A stretch of DNA of 64,000 bases. Origin: Alectoria sarmentosa. Its lineage: Eukaryota > Ascomycota > Lecanoromycetes > Lecanorales > Parmeliaceae. Below, piece by piece: positions 22,943 to 35,310 of this stretch. The stretch covers positions 124,001-188,000 of the forward strand of contig WOGZ01000021.1 in assembly GCA_009733775.1 (NCBI GenBank), written 5' to 3'. Under the pieces are notes generated by a model that worked only from the letters and a program-made list of their open reading frames with translations, made no database searches and had not been told where the DNA came from. Both the position numbers and the translations under genes were made by a program. Numbering within the stretch: the stretch's first letter is position 1; each line of letters starts with the position of its first letter.

Positions 22943-24333
22943 AGTGCACACTCTGCGCCTTTAATGGTATTCAGAGTATCTCCGCCTCAATTGGATCTTC
23001 GGAAAGTTTGCAAATCTGTTAGGATCTCTGCTGTGGCGTGGGGCCGCGGGAGGAATGGTTGATTGCGTTTTTAGAGATTTTTTTTGGGAAGCCTCAGCAA
23101 GGCTGCTTGATATTCGAGGTGGCAGTACAGCACATTAGTAAGTAAGAGTGCAATCTTCAGCCTATCCGGCGGTCATGCTGTATAAGGCGAGTGAGGCAAG
23201 CTGACGTAGCAGTTGTATTAAAGAGATTAGGTAGTTGAGATGTCGTGTGGAGAAGTGAAGCAGAGGGATGTTCGTACGAAAGAATGATACTCTACCTATC
23301 CTCACCGTGATCTGCAGAGCCGAGTGTGCCAGGGTGGGGTGAATGAAGGAAGCTGCCGAAGGAAACGCTGCCTAGTTGAGGTATCAAAATGGCTCAAAGG
23401 CTCAAACCCTATGCCTCTTTGAGAAGCTGTAATTTCGCTTGACGACCTGCATTGAGGATAGGTGACGAGAGATGGCTATTTTAAACGCGGCTGTGCAAGT
23501 CATGAGTGTAAGAGAATTTCGCCATGTAGGCACGTACTCACCCCGAACCGGAGCATCCAAGCCCACGGCTCGAAGGAGCTATCGACTGACCGGACGCCGA
23601 CGTGGTAATCTGAAGCTCCAAGTACAGGTCTTGTCATATGGCCCAAGCTCCCTTAATTTCATCTATCGCTGACTACTGTAACGCCGTAACGCGGTGACAT
23701 GGATGATGGGACGGGAGGATTTGGAGCTTTCGATGGATGATCGACCAGCGCGAGCGAGAGCGAGGGAAGGGTGATGCTTGCTAAAGAGAGTCATTTTCGC
23801 TCCCCCCGGAAACTACCACCAAGGGGTTTGGTCCCTAGTTTGCAGTATATTTGACAAGGTAGGCCTGGAAGGATACTGCAACTGGAAGGATGCAACCGTC
23901 TGATTCTCTGAAGGGCAACGCTGAGAACGCTCACAGAAGATCTGGACTAGGCTTGGATAGGAGGTCGATGAGGTGCATTAGCGTAGTATCTTGGGCTATT
24001 TTGGGAACAGCCTCGCTAATCCTTTCCCGTCTGCGATCAAAAAAAGGTCCACCCCCTTTTTTTTTTCCTTTTTTCCCGTTTTTCCTTTTCCCCATGCCTG
24101 GTCGGTGCAATTGTTGGAGGATTGCCGCTTTGTTCAAGGCCCAAATAGTTCGGACATGATTGGTGGAAGGGTGTCATCGATGAAGCTCCCATGAAACATG
24201 CGCTGTTCGACAGGGTCACAACTACAGCCACTTTTCGTCTTGGCAGCTGATCATTATTCTTCCGGTGTACTCTATCTAGGGATAGTATCCTTGTGTGTCT
24301 GAGGGCACGGTCACGGACGGCCACGGGGTGGTT

Positions 24334-24375
24334 CATGTGCATGCTCATGCTCATGTTCATGTTCATGTTCATGTT
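24334..24375. repeat. 6-bp microsatellite (CATGTT/CATGCT)n
   Basis: Seven near-identical hexamers, ending in four CATGTT copies. Confidence 0.85.
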
Positions 24376-24634
24376 GGTAGTCTATATTGAGGTCAGGAGC
24401 AAATTAGTAATATGTAGTGGCTCCTTCTACTGTGCATTTGCCCTTGTTTGGGAATGCCCAAATAAAGTGCTGATTCTTCCATCACCACGTGGCCAGTCTG
24501 GCTTCTTATAAATGAGATTGAGAGCCAAATGGCGTTGCCGACATATGCACCACACTCACAGTAGTGTCTACAGCACAGCCAGCCAAGCAGGGCGGACGGC
24601 ATCCCTCCGACTCCGTATATGCTCGGTCATTACT

Positions 24635-24740
24635 GCCAATAATAATAATAATACTGTATCTTACATAACTTCAGTGTTAATAATAATGACGGTGGTGATA
24701 ATGATGATGATAATGGTGATGGTGATGACGATAATAAAAA
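24635..24740. repeat. Imperfect AAT/GAT trinucleotide region
   Basis: Interspersed AAT, GAT and GGT triplets on the plus strand; low-complexity and non-coding. Confidence 0.6.
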
Positions 24741-26721
24741 ATAATGTGCCGCGAGGAGCTTTGTCTTTCCGCGCCTCGTCTCCGCATTTTTTTGATACAA
24801 GGTTATGACCTTCTGTTGTTGTCCCTAACGATCTCGCGTACCTTGTCCCGAAGTGGAGTAGTCTGATGGTCGATTGGGTACCTACCTTACCTTTTGCTTA
24901 CGGATGCCTCGGATCAATCATAATGCGAGGCCAGATCTCGTCAAACATCTTCATCCTCGGTCCTCCCTATGATTCATGATGCTCCATAATGCTCATGATG
25001 TTGGTCGGCCAGGTAATAATTCTTCATTCTGCTGACAGCTTCACCAACACCTCCAACCCGCAATCCCACCTGTTCACATACAATCGCATCCAGCTGTCTC
25101 TCCATCCCGACTGGATTTGCCCCAGTGATTAAACATCCGGTGCATAAGGTAAGCCATGAGTTGAAGATTAGACTATCATTTGCCTTTCACGCCGGTCCAA
25201 ACGTCTGCGCTAATACTTGGCCACGTGAGGGAAACTCAGAGTGCGCTGGACCCCGGACCAGCAGCGTTTCATGCCATGTAGAGTAGCCAGACACTGTTTT
25301 TCCCCCGCGCGTTAGGCTTACTCGGCCTACCACTCAACCTTGTCCGTATTCTGTTAAAGAGCGACAGCCAAGAGAGATCTAAGCTAGTCATCAGATCTCG
25401 GAACTTGAGACGCAACGGGTCTGCAACGACATGTTGGATCGTCAGATGCTCCGACCGACGACTGCTTTCTCTTTTCTGCCTACCTGACAAATGCGAGAAT
25501 CCTGACCCCCTTGGCTGCAGCGCTGACTCCCACACTCCAACGTATGCGCCATCATAGGGTGCAGTAGTATCCTCCTTCTCGCGTACCTGCATTCGTGTGG
25601 GGGAACCATTCTCTTAGCCTCCGTGGACCGTCTAGCTGGCCATCCAAAAGGGTGCTGCGGCCATAATGCAAGTCGTTGAATATCCCCGATTGGCTCTGGT
25701 AAAGGAAAAGTCTGTGCACAACTCCAAACTGCGTTCCGGCTGCATGTGATTGATTGTTTTTAGCCCTGTTTAATCAAAACCTCCCTTATCCGCCGAGGTG
25801 TTTTCCCGTCCGCCCGTCCTCGCTACCACCATTTCTTCTCTCCAACTTACGACGTCCTGTGACCTGTCTGCCTCTTCCCTACTAGGCAATCCTAAGTGAC
25901 CGACTTCGTTTTGTCAGCTGAGGCTGACTACCGTGCCACAAGTCCAGCATCATGCTCTCGGCCGTTCTGATATTTCCAAGTGGCACATACCTCCTGCAGT
26001 AACTAGTCTTCGCTTTGCAGAATCATAACGTTCTTATTCCAGGATACCGGAGTTGTGAGTTGTCGAGTTCAGAATGTGTACCCCTGCAGCTTGCATGACG
26101 CCGACGTTGACGTGGATGCTGCGTAGATTCGTCATCGACCAAGCGCAAAAGGTGCATGCTCTGGACTAGGTAAAGTGAAGAAATGTTCGTCTTTCTTGCT
26201 TTGACTAAGCGTCCAGAATTTGGGCCCTCTAAGACGGCTTCCTTCCCTCCGATCCAGACATGTTCAGCGGGCCTCATCCCAACCGGCCTTTGTAAGAAAG
26301 CATAAGCAAGCTCGTCGTCCACAACGACGCAAGAATCACGCAATCCTAATTCCTTTCGCTTGAACATCAGCTTTGCTTGGTAAAGACTTTCAGGCAATGC
26401 TCAGCAGTCATAGGAAAGCAGCCGAGATTCGTAAGGTCGTAGACATAGATAAGTATATAAGGTGAAGGATTGAGTAATAAGCACAAGAAAGGCCAGACGT
26501 TGCGAATGTCCGAATCATAGAACAGTTTGAATACGTCAAAGAACGTTGAGCGACAAATCGCAGATGATGGGACAAACCGAGTCCGTCATCACAGTTCCCT
26601 GCCCTACCCAATGCCCCTTCCTGGTACATCCATCGATAATCCAGCCGAAAACGCCCACTCGACTGATGTCCATGCAGCGAGGAGGACCGAGCACATTATC
26701 AACGGAGCGAATAGATATCCA

Positions 26722-28954
26722 TCACTTCTTCCCCGTCATACGAGCCCAGATGCCCGTCCGACTAGCCTCCGGACTTGATACGTTGTTTCCTCCGCGACCC
26801 GCCATCCGCGCAGAACCGGGCGACAGCACATCTTCGTTCGACAGCGGACTGTAAATTTCATTCGAAGGCATACGCCTAGATGTCGGCCGAACCGACGGTG
26901 GCGGTGACGAAGGGCCTGTCGCGGGCTTAGGCGGTGGGGTGGGCGCGGTGGTATGAAGACTTGGGATTGGGCCATGAGACTGACGTTGTCCTCTCGACAC
27001 ACGGTTCATCAACGAGAGGCGACCAGACGATTGGCTCAATGGCGATCCAGGGTTGTTCCTATTTGACGATCTCCGCCTGGACGACGAAAAAGAGGATTGA
27101 CTCGAGAGTCCAGGCTGCGGAATACAGCCCTCCATTTCTCCTACTCCTACCAAATCTCCGGGTAGCTCGGCAGGGGGTGCCGAGGGATCATACAACTCGT
27201 GAAATGGCCGCAATGGTCCCCCTTGCGATGAAGGAAGCTCTGGTCTTGACACATCGCCAGCGGCGACCTCAGACCTGGACACATCACCACCGGCAACCTC
27301 AGCCATACCAGATCTCTCCCCGGGGTATCTGGCCTTCTCATCTATCCATTGAGCTTGTGCAGCTTCGGCTTTGGCCTTTGCTTCCTCGGGAGTGGAGCCT
27401 TGCATTTCGAAGCGTTGATGCTCGTTATCAACGCCAAGCTCTTGTTTGAATCCTTGTCGGTGCTGATCCTCTATATCGTTATCAAGCATCTTTGCCTTCT
27501 CTGCTTTCTCCTCCAAATCACGCTTATCCCGGTGCTTCTTCCAGAGTAAGCCACCAATTGCAGCAGCGATAACGAGGACACCCAATACAACACCCACAGC
27601 GATACCAACCGTTCTGCCAGTCGAAGATCCCCCAGAGCTCGTCACATCACTTTGAGATTGGATAGGCACAAGATTTTGCTGCATGTTCTCGGAGAACAGG
27701 CATTCAGATATTGAGAAATTCTGGCGCTCCCAGTCCACAGTGAGATATGCTTCCTGAAGAAATGTCCTTCCCAAGGTATACTGTGTATCATTGTCCGCCC
27801 TGCGCAACGGGAAATAATTCGTATTGCTGGTTAGATTCGCAGCGGGCGGTGTCAAAAGTAGATCAAAACTGGCATAAGGCAGCGTAATGTTGATTGTTTC
27901 CCCGCCACTCGCCGTGCTGCCCAGCGTGAACGTGACACTGGCATTCTGGGCCTGCAATTGAGCGTGCAAGGCGTCATCGACCAGATAGAAACCATTCGTG
28001 TCGTTGTATGTCAATCCAAACGCTGTTTCGAAGGCTTGACATGCTTCCACAGGAAGCCAGATCTGCGCCTCCGTTGAGTCAACAAAGGCCATGATACCAC
28101 TTGACAGAAGGTTGTTGCTAGTCCCATTCTGATTGACTGATGAGATGGACTGGATCCCCACCAACAGACTGCGACCCTCTTGCGGTGCAAATGGAATTGA
28201 CAGGTTGTTTGGTGTATAACGACCCGTATCAACGCCTCCAAGTGTCAGACTCCCAAGTACCTGCTTCAATCGGTATTTGTTACCAGCTGTATAGCCAAAG
28301 CTCAAACTGGGTATCAGATTCTGGTTCTTCAGCGTAGTCATATAGCTCGCTTCCCCGAGATGCTGCTGTGTAAAATTTGTCGAAGCCGGATTGACACCGA
28401 AGAAGCCCAGGTAAAAATCATCAGTCGAAAAGGCCCCAACAATTTGGTCCGGTAGAGAAGGTCCACCACTACCTTGGATCCCCAAGCCCACTGTATCATT
28501 GCCATATCTTGCGCTGTCTGATAGACCCAGATTTTGTTCTGCGCCTAATGCATAGAAGCCGTACTGGCTCCAGGTCGAAGAGGAATTAGGATTGAACAGA
28601 AGTCCACGGCCGTTTATGCATGTGGTATCGCCTACGGTACATCCCTTGGTCACAACGACCCAGGTCGCGGAGATCTCGTTGGAGACAAAGACTCGGACGT
28701 CTTGAATGGGTGTGCCAACCTGGATAGTGAAAGACGACCATGGGCCATCATCACCGTCCCTAGATCAGGTCAGCAAAGTTGAGAATTCCCGCGAGCGCAG
28801 AGAGATACCAATTTTGTGAGGGCGCGACTGAAATGGGAGTGGGCACTGCCGATGCTGATGCCGATGCTCGCTCAACCAGAGCAAAGTTGGAGGCGGACAC
28901 CCATGAGATGGGTTGCGAAAGCCAGAGAAGGCGAGAGAGACTAGGTGTCAGCAT
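26722..28954 (-). CDS. Membrane-anchored A1-protease-like protein lacking catalytic aspartates
   Basis: Exons 28954-28809 and 28759-26722 give 727 aa; the 49-bp intron is GTATCT...GATCTAG, restoring SPSQNWDGDDGPWSSFTIQV. The N-terminus is a likely signal peptide (MLTPSLSRLLWLSQPIS). The ectodomain keeps the pepsin-like A1 layout: FTIQVGTPIQDVRVFVSN, CINGRGLLFNPNSSSTW, GSLTLGGVD and YTLGRTFLQEAYLTVDWE. Where D-T-G should stand it reads VFVSNEISATWVV and FVDSTEAQIWLP, so the first active aspartate is absent and the second motif is D-S-T. A single membrane span (about residues 433-456, TVGIAVGVVLGVLVIAAAIG) is followed by a basic stop-transfer KKHRDKRD and a 270-residue P/S-rich cytosolic tail. 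Several N-x-S/T sites suit a glycosylated surface protein. A protease is unlikely; receptor or adhesion roles are inference. Confidence 0.88.
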
Positions 28955-29829
28955 GTTGAACTCTCCTGGCCGGAGCGCTTGCAGAAGGGTTGTCAAAGCA
29001 GGCTTCGCGGGGCAGCTTGATATTCAAATGGTCATGGTAATGTTGTATATTTGAAAATGAGAGCAAGAACTCCTGCAGGAGTCTCATTTGCGATGTCGAC
29101 AAGAAGGTGAAGGAGAAGATGAATATAAATGTGGTTGGTGCAAGAATTGAGATTTGAACGTAGGATGTCAGCTTCGCCCCAGGCCAAAGCAGAAGACAAA
29201 TAAGTGGAGATGATCTCGACCTTCAAGGGCTTGAAGCCTTGATGCATGCTAATCTACCTTGGCTTAGTAGCTGGCCAATCAACGGTCCAAGGGCCCACAC
29301 TAGGCTTCCCTAGCTTAGCTTCCAGATCCATCATTCCTCCACCCATGGCCTACTCGTAAGGTAAGGTACTTAAGCACAACGACGTGTGCCAATTGACGAA
29401 GAGATGCAAGACGCCGAATTTGCATCCTTTAAAATATCAAGTCATGGTCTGGCGGGAGTGTAATTAATGTTGGTGAAGAGTCTCAATGTCGTAAAGTAAG
29501 GACTAAGGAAGGAAGAACATATTTTGACACGGCCTCCCGCACTCCACTCGACGTGCGTGAAAGTGCCAAACCAAGCCTAGCATGCTCCGTCGATCCAGAT
29601 TCCAGACTTGACGGACATAGTTTCCTGAGGCATACTCTACAACATATATAAGTATCTATAACCGAGAAACCCCTCCCTGTTCATCGAGTTTGCCCAATTA
29701 CAATGTAAGAGATCTACCGACATTATTCTAGGACAACTGATTCCATGGCACCAGCCACGAGATGGGTAGTCACTTCATCATATGGTACTTGAGAATATGG
29801 CATCAGACCCAATGTAATGCTATGCTATG
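28955..29829. other. Intergenic between the A1-like gene and trehalase
   Basis: Promoter side of the A1-like gene and 3' flank of trehalase. GCTAT pentamers repeat at about 29817-29836, overlapping the trehalase stop. Nothing else recognised. Confidence 0.5.
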
Positions 29830-32800
29830 CTATGCTCCCTCCTCGCTGGCTTCGGTAGCTTTGCGGAATGTTTCCCAGGGGGTGCAAGTCCCCAAAGCGC
29901 GCTTCATGTGAGTATTGACAATGGTCAGACCGTACACGTAGCTGGCATTGACCCATCCAAACCCTAATAAAAAAAGTATGCGAGTCAGCCCACCATCTTA
30001 TCTCAAGAACATCCTCGCTTACCTTCTTTGGCAACACCTTTGAACCCGCTGCCTTGATCTATGAGCCAATTCAGAGTCAGCACAGTTCACGCTTGTCAGC
30101 CGACGGCATTGTAGCCAGCCAAAGCTCGAGGTAAAGCTCACTCCCGTACTCTGCATCCACCTTGTGAGGGTCGATAGGCCGAGTGACGTCGTACTTCTCT
30201 ACCACTATTCCGTTGAAATCGACAAAGGCTTTGGTGATCATATACAGCCATTTGTACGCAAGGCGCTCTGCCTCTTCCTCGAATCCATATCGCAGGAAGC
30301 CTCCCCAAGCTAACATTTGCTACGGAGAAAGACTTCGAGTCAGCGGTGCCTGTTCATGACGAGATATCGACCCTAGAAACATGTCCGCAAAGTAAACAGG
30401 ATTTCTGGACCCCAGAACCACGTACTTGAGGTGCCCATCCTGTAAATTGTCAGCGTTCCTCAGACTTCAAGCTTTCTGATATACTTACCATAGGGGTAAT
30501 CCCACTGGCGGCTTGGGCTACGCAGATTCCAGAGTCAGCGTCGCTTTTTGGAGGTAGAGAAACGAGGAACGAGACAAGTTTGGAGAGTAGAAAGACCCAT
30601 TCGCTGCTGAGACACGGCGTTTCACCTGAAAAGTTTGGAGAGTAAAGGAGCTCTCTGCTCCTAAGAGATGGTGTGTAACCCCAAGGTGCTGCCATACAGG
30701 AAGAAGCTACTCCGCAATGTACGTACCGGTCAATGCCAATAGTCCCGCGAGACTCCGCCGTGCCGGATACTAATCCTCCAAATGCCTCGAACTTCGGGAG
30801 TGCTTTTATGACCAAGGCAGCAGCTTGGTGAGGACTGGCTAGGCCTGCCCACATTCTAGATCAAGAATACAAAGTCAGCAAAACCAGTTTGAAGGGCAAT
30901 ACTCCTAACGTCCTTCTCCAGACTGAAAAATACGTACGCCCAGAATGTAGTTGCAGTCTCGTAGTCGGTTTGCGCCTTCTTGACAGTGTCGTAATCGAAA
31001 TACATTCCTTTACTTTCATTCCAAAGGTAACGGTCAATTGCCTTTCTGGATCAAGATTTTGGGTTCAGTATTGCCCAATAAACACAGGATCTTGAACCCG
31101 TATCCTGGTGGTCTCGAGCATACGTACCGTCGACTCTTGGCTCTCCGGGTCCAAGCTGCTGAGGTCTCCTTCTGATTGGGTTTCATACCCTGGGCGACGA
31201 CGCACATGTCGGCTGGGACCTCAAGGCGGTCCTCAAAGTAAACCTGAATGCACCGAGCGATGTCGGTTTCGTACTTGTACAGCAGCGAATTCAAATCGAT
31301 AGTTGCAAGGTTTGCTGCCACGTTCTCTAGACGATAAGAGGTATCATGGCCGGACTCTCTGACCGCTCTGTCATGTAGAAAGTATTCATCCAGATCAGAC
31401 TCGGTAATGGTCCCGTCATCTTTGTTGTACGCTTGAACAAACTCGAAATACTCCATATTGTATTTCTTTGCATACGGTTCGAGGATGTGGGTGAAGTGGC
31501 TAGCTTCCGTCTCCGGTGGAACGCCAATGCCTTCTGGTCGATACCTGGAGAGGCCAGTGAGGGGATCAAATCTTGGGGACGCCATCCAGACAGTGTAGTA
31601 CTCTTTGATGGCAGCCAACATAGCTTCACGGAAGAAATCCAAGGCGTCGGGTTCATGTCGGATCTTGTCGTATACTCTGAGCGCCATATCTGTAAGGAAT
31701 GGAGGCTGAGAGCGTCCCAGGTAGTACGTACGATTGGCATTGAAGATCTTGCCATAGTGTTTGATGCAAAAGCAGAAGTTCTGAACCATGGACTTTGCCA
31801 GATCAGTTCGCTCATTGACAATAAGTCCGAGTGACTCCATATAGCTATCCCATCCATACATCTCATTGAAGCGTCCACCTGGCACAACAAACGGGAGGCC
31901 GCGTAGCTCCTTGGCTGCAGTTCGAGAAGATGTCCACTTCTCCATGGCAAGCGCCAGCAGTCCTGGTTTGTCATTGAGGTCTCTAATCCCTCTAGGCGTG
32001 AGATTATATTTCGTAAGGACTTGAACATCGAGGCGAATATGGGGCTGATCTCTAGCGAGTTGCTCGTAGTATTGAATCTGGTCCGGGCAACTTTCAGGAA
32101 TGTATATCCGAGGCCTCGGGTCATCCGTCCAGTCCTTAGGGTCCCGCCCCGCCTTGTCAATCGATGAAGCGTCAATACGTCGAGTGAGATTTGGCCAGAA
32201 TGAGTACCGAACCAGCCGCGAGAGGCGTTCAACAGGATTCTCGTTCAATCGGGCCTCGTCGAGGACGATGTGTTTCCGGCCCGAATCTTTCGCTAGGGTC
32301 AATTCCTGAAGCAAGTTTGAGAGCACTGGTAGGGTTCTCCAGTCAGCCATCACTGTGATCAAATGGGAGTGAAGCGATGGAACATGTATCTGGGGAGAAT
32401 CCTGTCCGCTGGAGGAGTCGTACTGTAATTTCCACGGATATCAAAATGCTTTAAGCCATGGGATGATTCCGTTCCCAGCGAGAGGACCTTGGGACCAGCA
32501 TCGTCAATAGTAATCTGGACATTGCGGTCGGTATCCTCTCTTGCCAGGAGACTCTTGAGGGTTGCATCCACCGGAATTAGGAAACGGCGGGGTTCGCTGG
32601 CTGTATCATCTAGCAGGAACATGAGTTAGCAACCATAATGAGAGCTATGATTCATGAGCATTTACCCAAGCTCAGTCTTCGAAAGGCGGGGAGGGAGCTC
32701 GCGTCGTGAAGCTATTGCAACGGTAAGCAATACTGACAATGACATCGAAGGGGACAGTACAGAAGTATGGGTTCGATGACCGTGGTGGTCAGAATCCTCT

Positions 32801-32838
32801 GCTTTGATACTGATATCCAGGAGACGAGGAGCTTGCAT
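29830..32838 (-). CDS. NTH1: Neutral trehalase (GH37), 11 exons
   Basis: Exons: 32838-32761, 32711-32666, 32609-32424, 32325-31128, 31045-30938, 30855-30727, 30517-30489, 30439-30426, 30319-30142, 30058-30023 and 29963-29830, giving 711 aa with every phase consistent. It hydrolyses cytosolic trehalose to glucose. Signature 1 is PGGRFNEMYGWDSY (about residue 252). Signature 2, QWDYPYGWAP, is assembled from a 29-bp and a 14-bp exon. The calcium-binding loop DTDRNVQITIDD typical of neutral trehalases is in exon 3. Exon 2 supplies FRRLSL, an R-R-x-S site fitting PKA control known for Nth1. The end is GWVNASYVYGL...EASEEGA. Exons 1-2 and the start (ATG 32838) are less certain: intron 1 uses a weak GTACTG donor, and more N-terminal sequence may exist. 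Confidence 0.92.
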
Positions 32839-33335
32839 TGTGGTAATAATAGGGATAGAAATCGGCAGAAGCAACGTGTTATAGGCAAAAGTGAGAGGAA
32901 ATTGGTAATTGTTAGGGATAAAGCTGTTGTTGATGTGAAGGAAAATGGAGGAATAGGCTGGAATTCAGAACATTTAAGGTGCCCACATCCCATGTGGTTC
33001 TTTCCCTTCCAGGACTATCCTATTGGGGCAGGAACAACTCGTATCTCTAACTTGCTCTCTTTTTCACTCCTTGAATCTGCTAATTCCAATGGGTATCTGT
33101 CTGCACTCACTAGCAAGCATAGAGACGCTGTCTCACATAAAGATCGCTAAATAAATCGTCAAACCCTCTCGACACGCCTTCTCTATGCAATCGGGTCATC
33201 AATATGTGGTCCTCAATCATAACACCATATGTTCTTCATGCCTTTGCCTTGCCTGAACTCGCTGAACGAGAAAATCTAAATATGCGGGACTAGATTAGCA
33301 GACGATTTTCACAACAACTATAAGGCTAGGCCTAC
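32839..33335. other. Intergenic upstream of trehalase
   Basis: About 500 bp holding the trehalase promoter and the 3' flank of the small membrane protein gene. No stress-response element array was seen by eye. Confidence 0.45.
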
Positions 33336-33722
33336 TCACGGCGTCCTTGCTTGCGCATTTTGTGGCGGCTCATTCTCTTTATTCCAGAGTCGCGATTTGT
33401 ACGCCGGCCAGCTCGAATAATTCCAGGCCTTTACAAGTAGGCTGTGGAAGCACAAAGATCAGGTTAGCTCTACCAATGTTCTCAGCATTTGATAAGCGCT
33501 TCCATACCTCTGTGTCTGATCAACATAATTCTCATTCCCAATCTCTTTGACCCCAATCTTCATGCCATCCTTCCCAAAACTAATGTTCTTCTTCTCCATC
33601 TTCTTCGACGCTTTCTCAGCTACGTCCGTAGCAATGGTGTATACCACATAGCCGACGAATGCAGCAACGGTGAGCACTACGAAGAAGATGACAAGAGGGA
33701 CGACTTTCGAGAGGATGGTCAT
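33336..33722 (-). CDS. Small conserved single-span membrane protein
   Basis: Exons 33722-33508 and 33441-33336 give 106 aa; the 66-bp intron is GTATGG...GCTAAC...TCCACAG, joining YVDQTQ to SLLVKAWNYSSWPAYKS. One N-terminal membrane span (VVPLVIFFVVLTVAAFVGYV) is followed by a lysine-rich amphipathic part (VAEKASKKMEKKN), then GKDGMKIGVKEIGNENYVDQ and the aromatic block WNYSSWPAYKSRLWNKENEP. It looks like a conserved fungal family known only as hypothetical; this is from memory. Topology with the C-terminus in the cytosol is inferred from the positive charge after the span. The start is the first ATG of the frame. Confidence 0.75.
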
Positions 33723-35310
33723 GGTTGTTTTTGAGAGGCTGAGAAGGGAAGGCACGTGCGAGGTGTTATGCTTGGTGCGACTCGATGTTCGAAGCCCGAG
33801 CAGCAGTGACGAGGTGGGCAGTCAGGTTGAGCGGTTGCGAATAATAGGAGAGGGTCAGCAATATTTGCACGTTGTCCTTCTGGAGCAGTCGTAGATAGCT
33901 TGCTTCAGCTGTAAAACTTTCAGTTCAAGCAGGTTTCATTTTTGGTCAGCGAGCTGAAATTCAGGGTTCCCGTAGGGCTGAATGTTCTAGGCCCCTCGGC
34001 TAGCTAGTAGTGCGGCTTCGGACCAGGCACAAATGTGAAGGTATCGACGGTGCGAAGATGAGGATATCTCCATATTGAGGACCATTCGAGGATAGAGAGA
34101 CGGCCTCTCTCCAGAGGTTCATCTGAGCAGTTGGCTTGGTCACCCTGAGGATCACTTGTTAATGGTTGAAGCATCAGCAGGCATCTGGCATCTTAAGGTA
34201 CCCCTTTTCCCCTTTCCTTCACCCTCACGATAGCTGGCTGGATGGATTAAACCAGGACACAGTTCTCGTATCAGTCCATCGAGCCCGCAGAGCTCTCAGT
34301 ACTACCTGTCTAAGCTCTCCGCCCAATCCCTCAAGAAATTGAAACATTTCCTCTCCTTTGGTCTCCTCTTAATTCTCATTTTGTCCCTTACGAAAGCTTT
34401 GACCTCTTCGGCAGCCGTGGAAATCTGCCAACACAAGCTCGAGCGCTTCAAGAGATCAGTGCTCTACGGGGTTCCGCCAAAAGACCGAATACGAGCTCGA
34501 AGAGCTTGTACCTATTCTACTATGTACCTCGGAGCCTTGGCACTGCTCTCGGATCACCAGCCAAACCACGGAAATGGAGAATGTAATTAGAGTGACAGAA
34601 TCATAGACCGTCAAGAATGTCAACAGAAGTGTAAGCAGGGATGTGCTCTTACAAGTAAACAAGAGTATAATAAGCTTTTCTGCCAACAGACAAATGCGCA
34701 TAAGCGAGCACTAGCGCTTACTGAGCCCTAATAGGCGAGAATTTGGTGTCCGCTTATTAAGAGCCCCATCGGCCAAATCAACGTCACGTCTTGCGTCGCC
34801 TTTCCTCACAAGAGTGTGGTACTACGGTGGGTTGTTTCTTGGGATCTGAGTCTGGAAAAAAGTCTTAAAGTTTTGGAAAGGCGCCACGGACCTGAATCGA
34901 GTTATCGAAGATATTTTAGCAAGAGCTAAAAGTACAATGAAAGTGAAAATTATTAATCATGAACCTTATATATGAGCACATGGACAGGTCCATATGCGTA
35001 GACACAAATCAAGGTGGATCAAGGCAGAAAACCATTGAGATATCACAGCTACGTCTATCTATGTACATCTCTCTCCCCACTCATCAACGATTCCCCGGAA
35101 AGAACCACGCAGATACATAGTAACAACCACCCCCAGCAGTAACAAATGAGCACTGAACAGCAGCGTCAACAAGAGTACCGTTGCCAAGCTCATACAGAAA
35201 ACCGTCAGGCCCCACCCCAGCACCACCTGTCCAGCAGTCCAACCCTCAAAAGTCAGTAGGAATCCCAGACGCAGACGGAGTAGTCGAGGTAACCCTAGTA
35301 TTCGAGGTAG
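33723..35310. other. Intergenic, 1.6 kb
   Basis: Promoter side of the small membrane protein gene and 3' flank of the Q-rich gene. A frame at 34339-34590 resembles a signal peptide but starts with TTG and was not accepted. Confidence 0.45.

Larger units (their letters stand above)
22943..26721. other. Gene-poor 3.8-kb intergenic stretch
   Basis: Upstream of the second C2H2 gene and downstream of the A1-protease-like gene. It contains a 6-bp repeat (24334-24375) and an AT-rich trinucleotide stretch (about 24635-24740). No supported gene. The longest frame (26023-26397, minus) begins at a non-ATG codon. Confidence 0.5.

Noticed and set aside
26023..26397. 124-codon minus-strand frame
   Set aside because: Begins at a non-ATG codon and lacks family features; flanks show no clear splice sites.
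34339..34590. 83-codon frame resembling a small secreted protein
   Set aside because: Starts with TTG; the apparent signal peptide has no ATG, and there is no plausible upstream exon.
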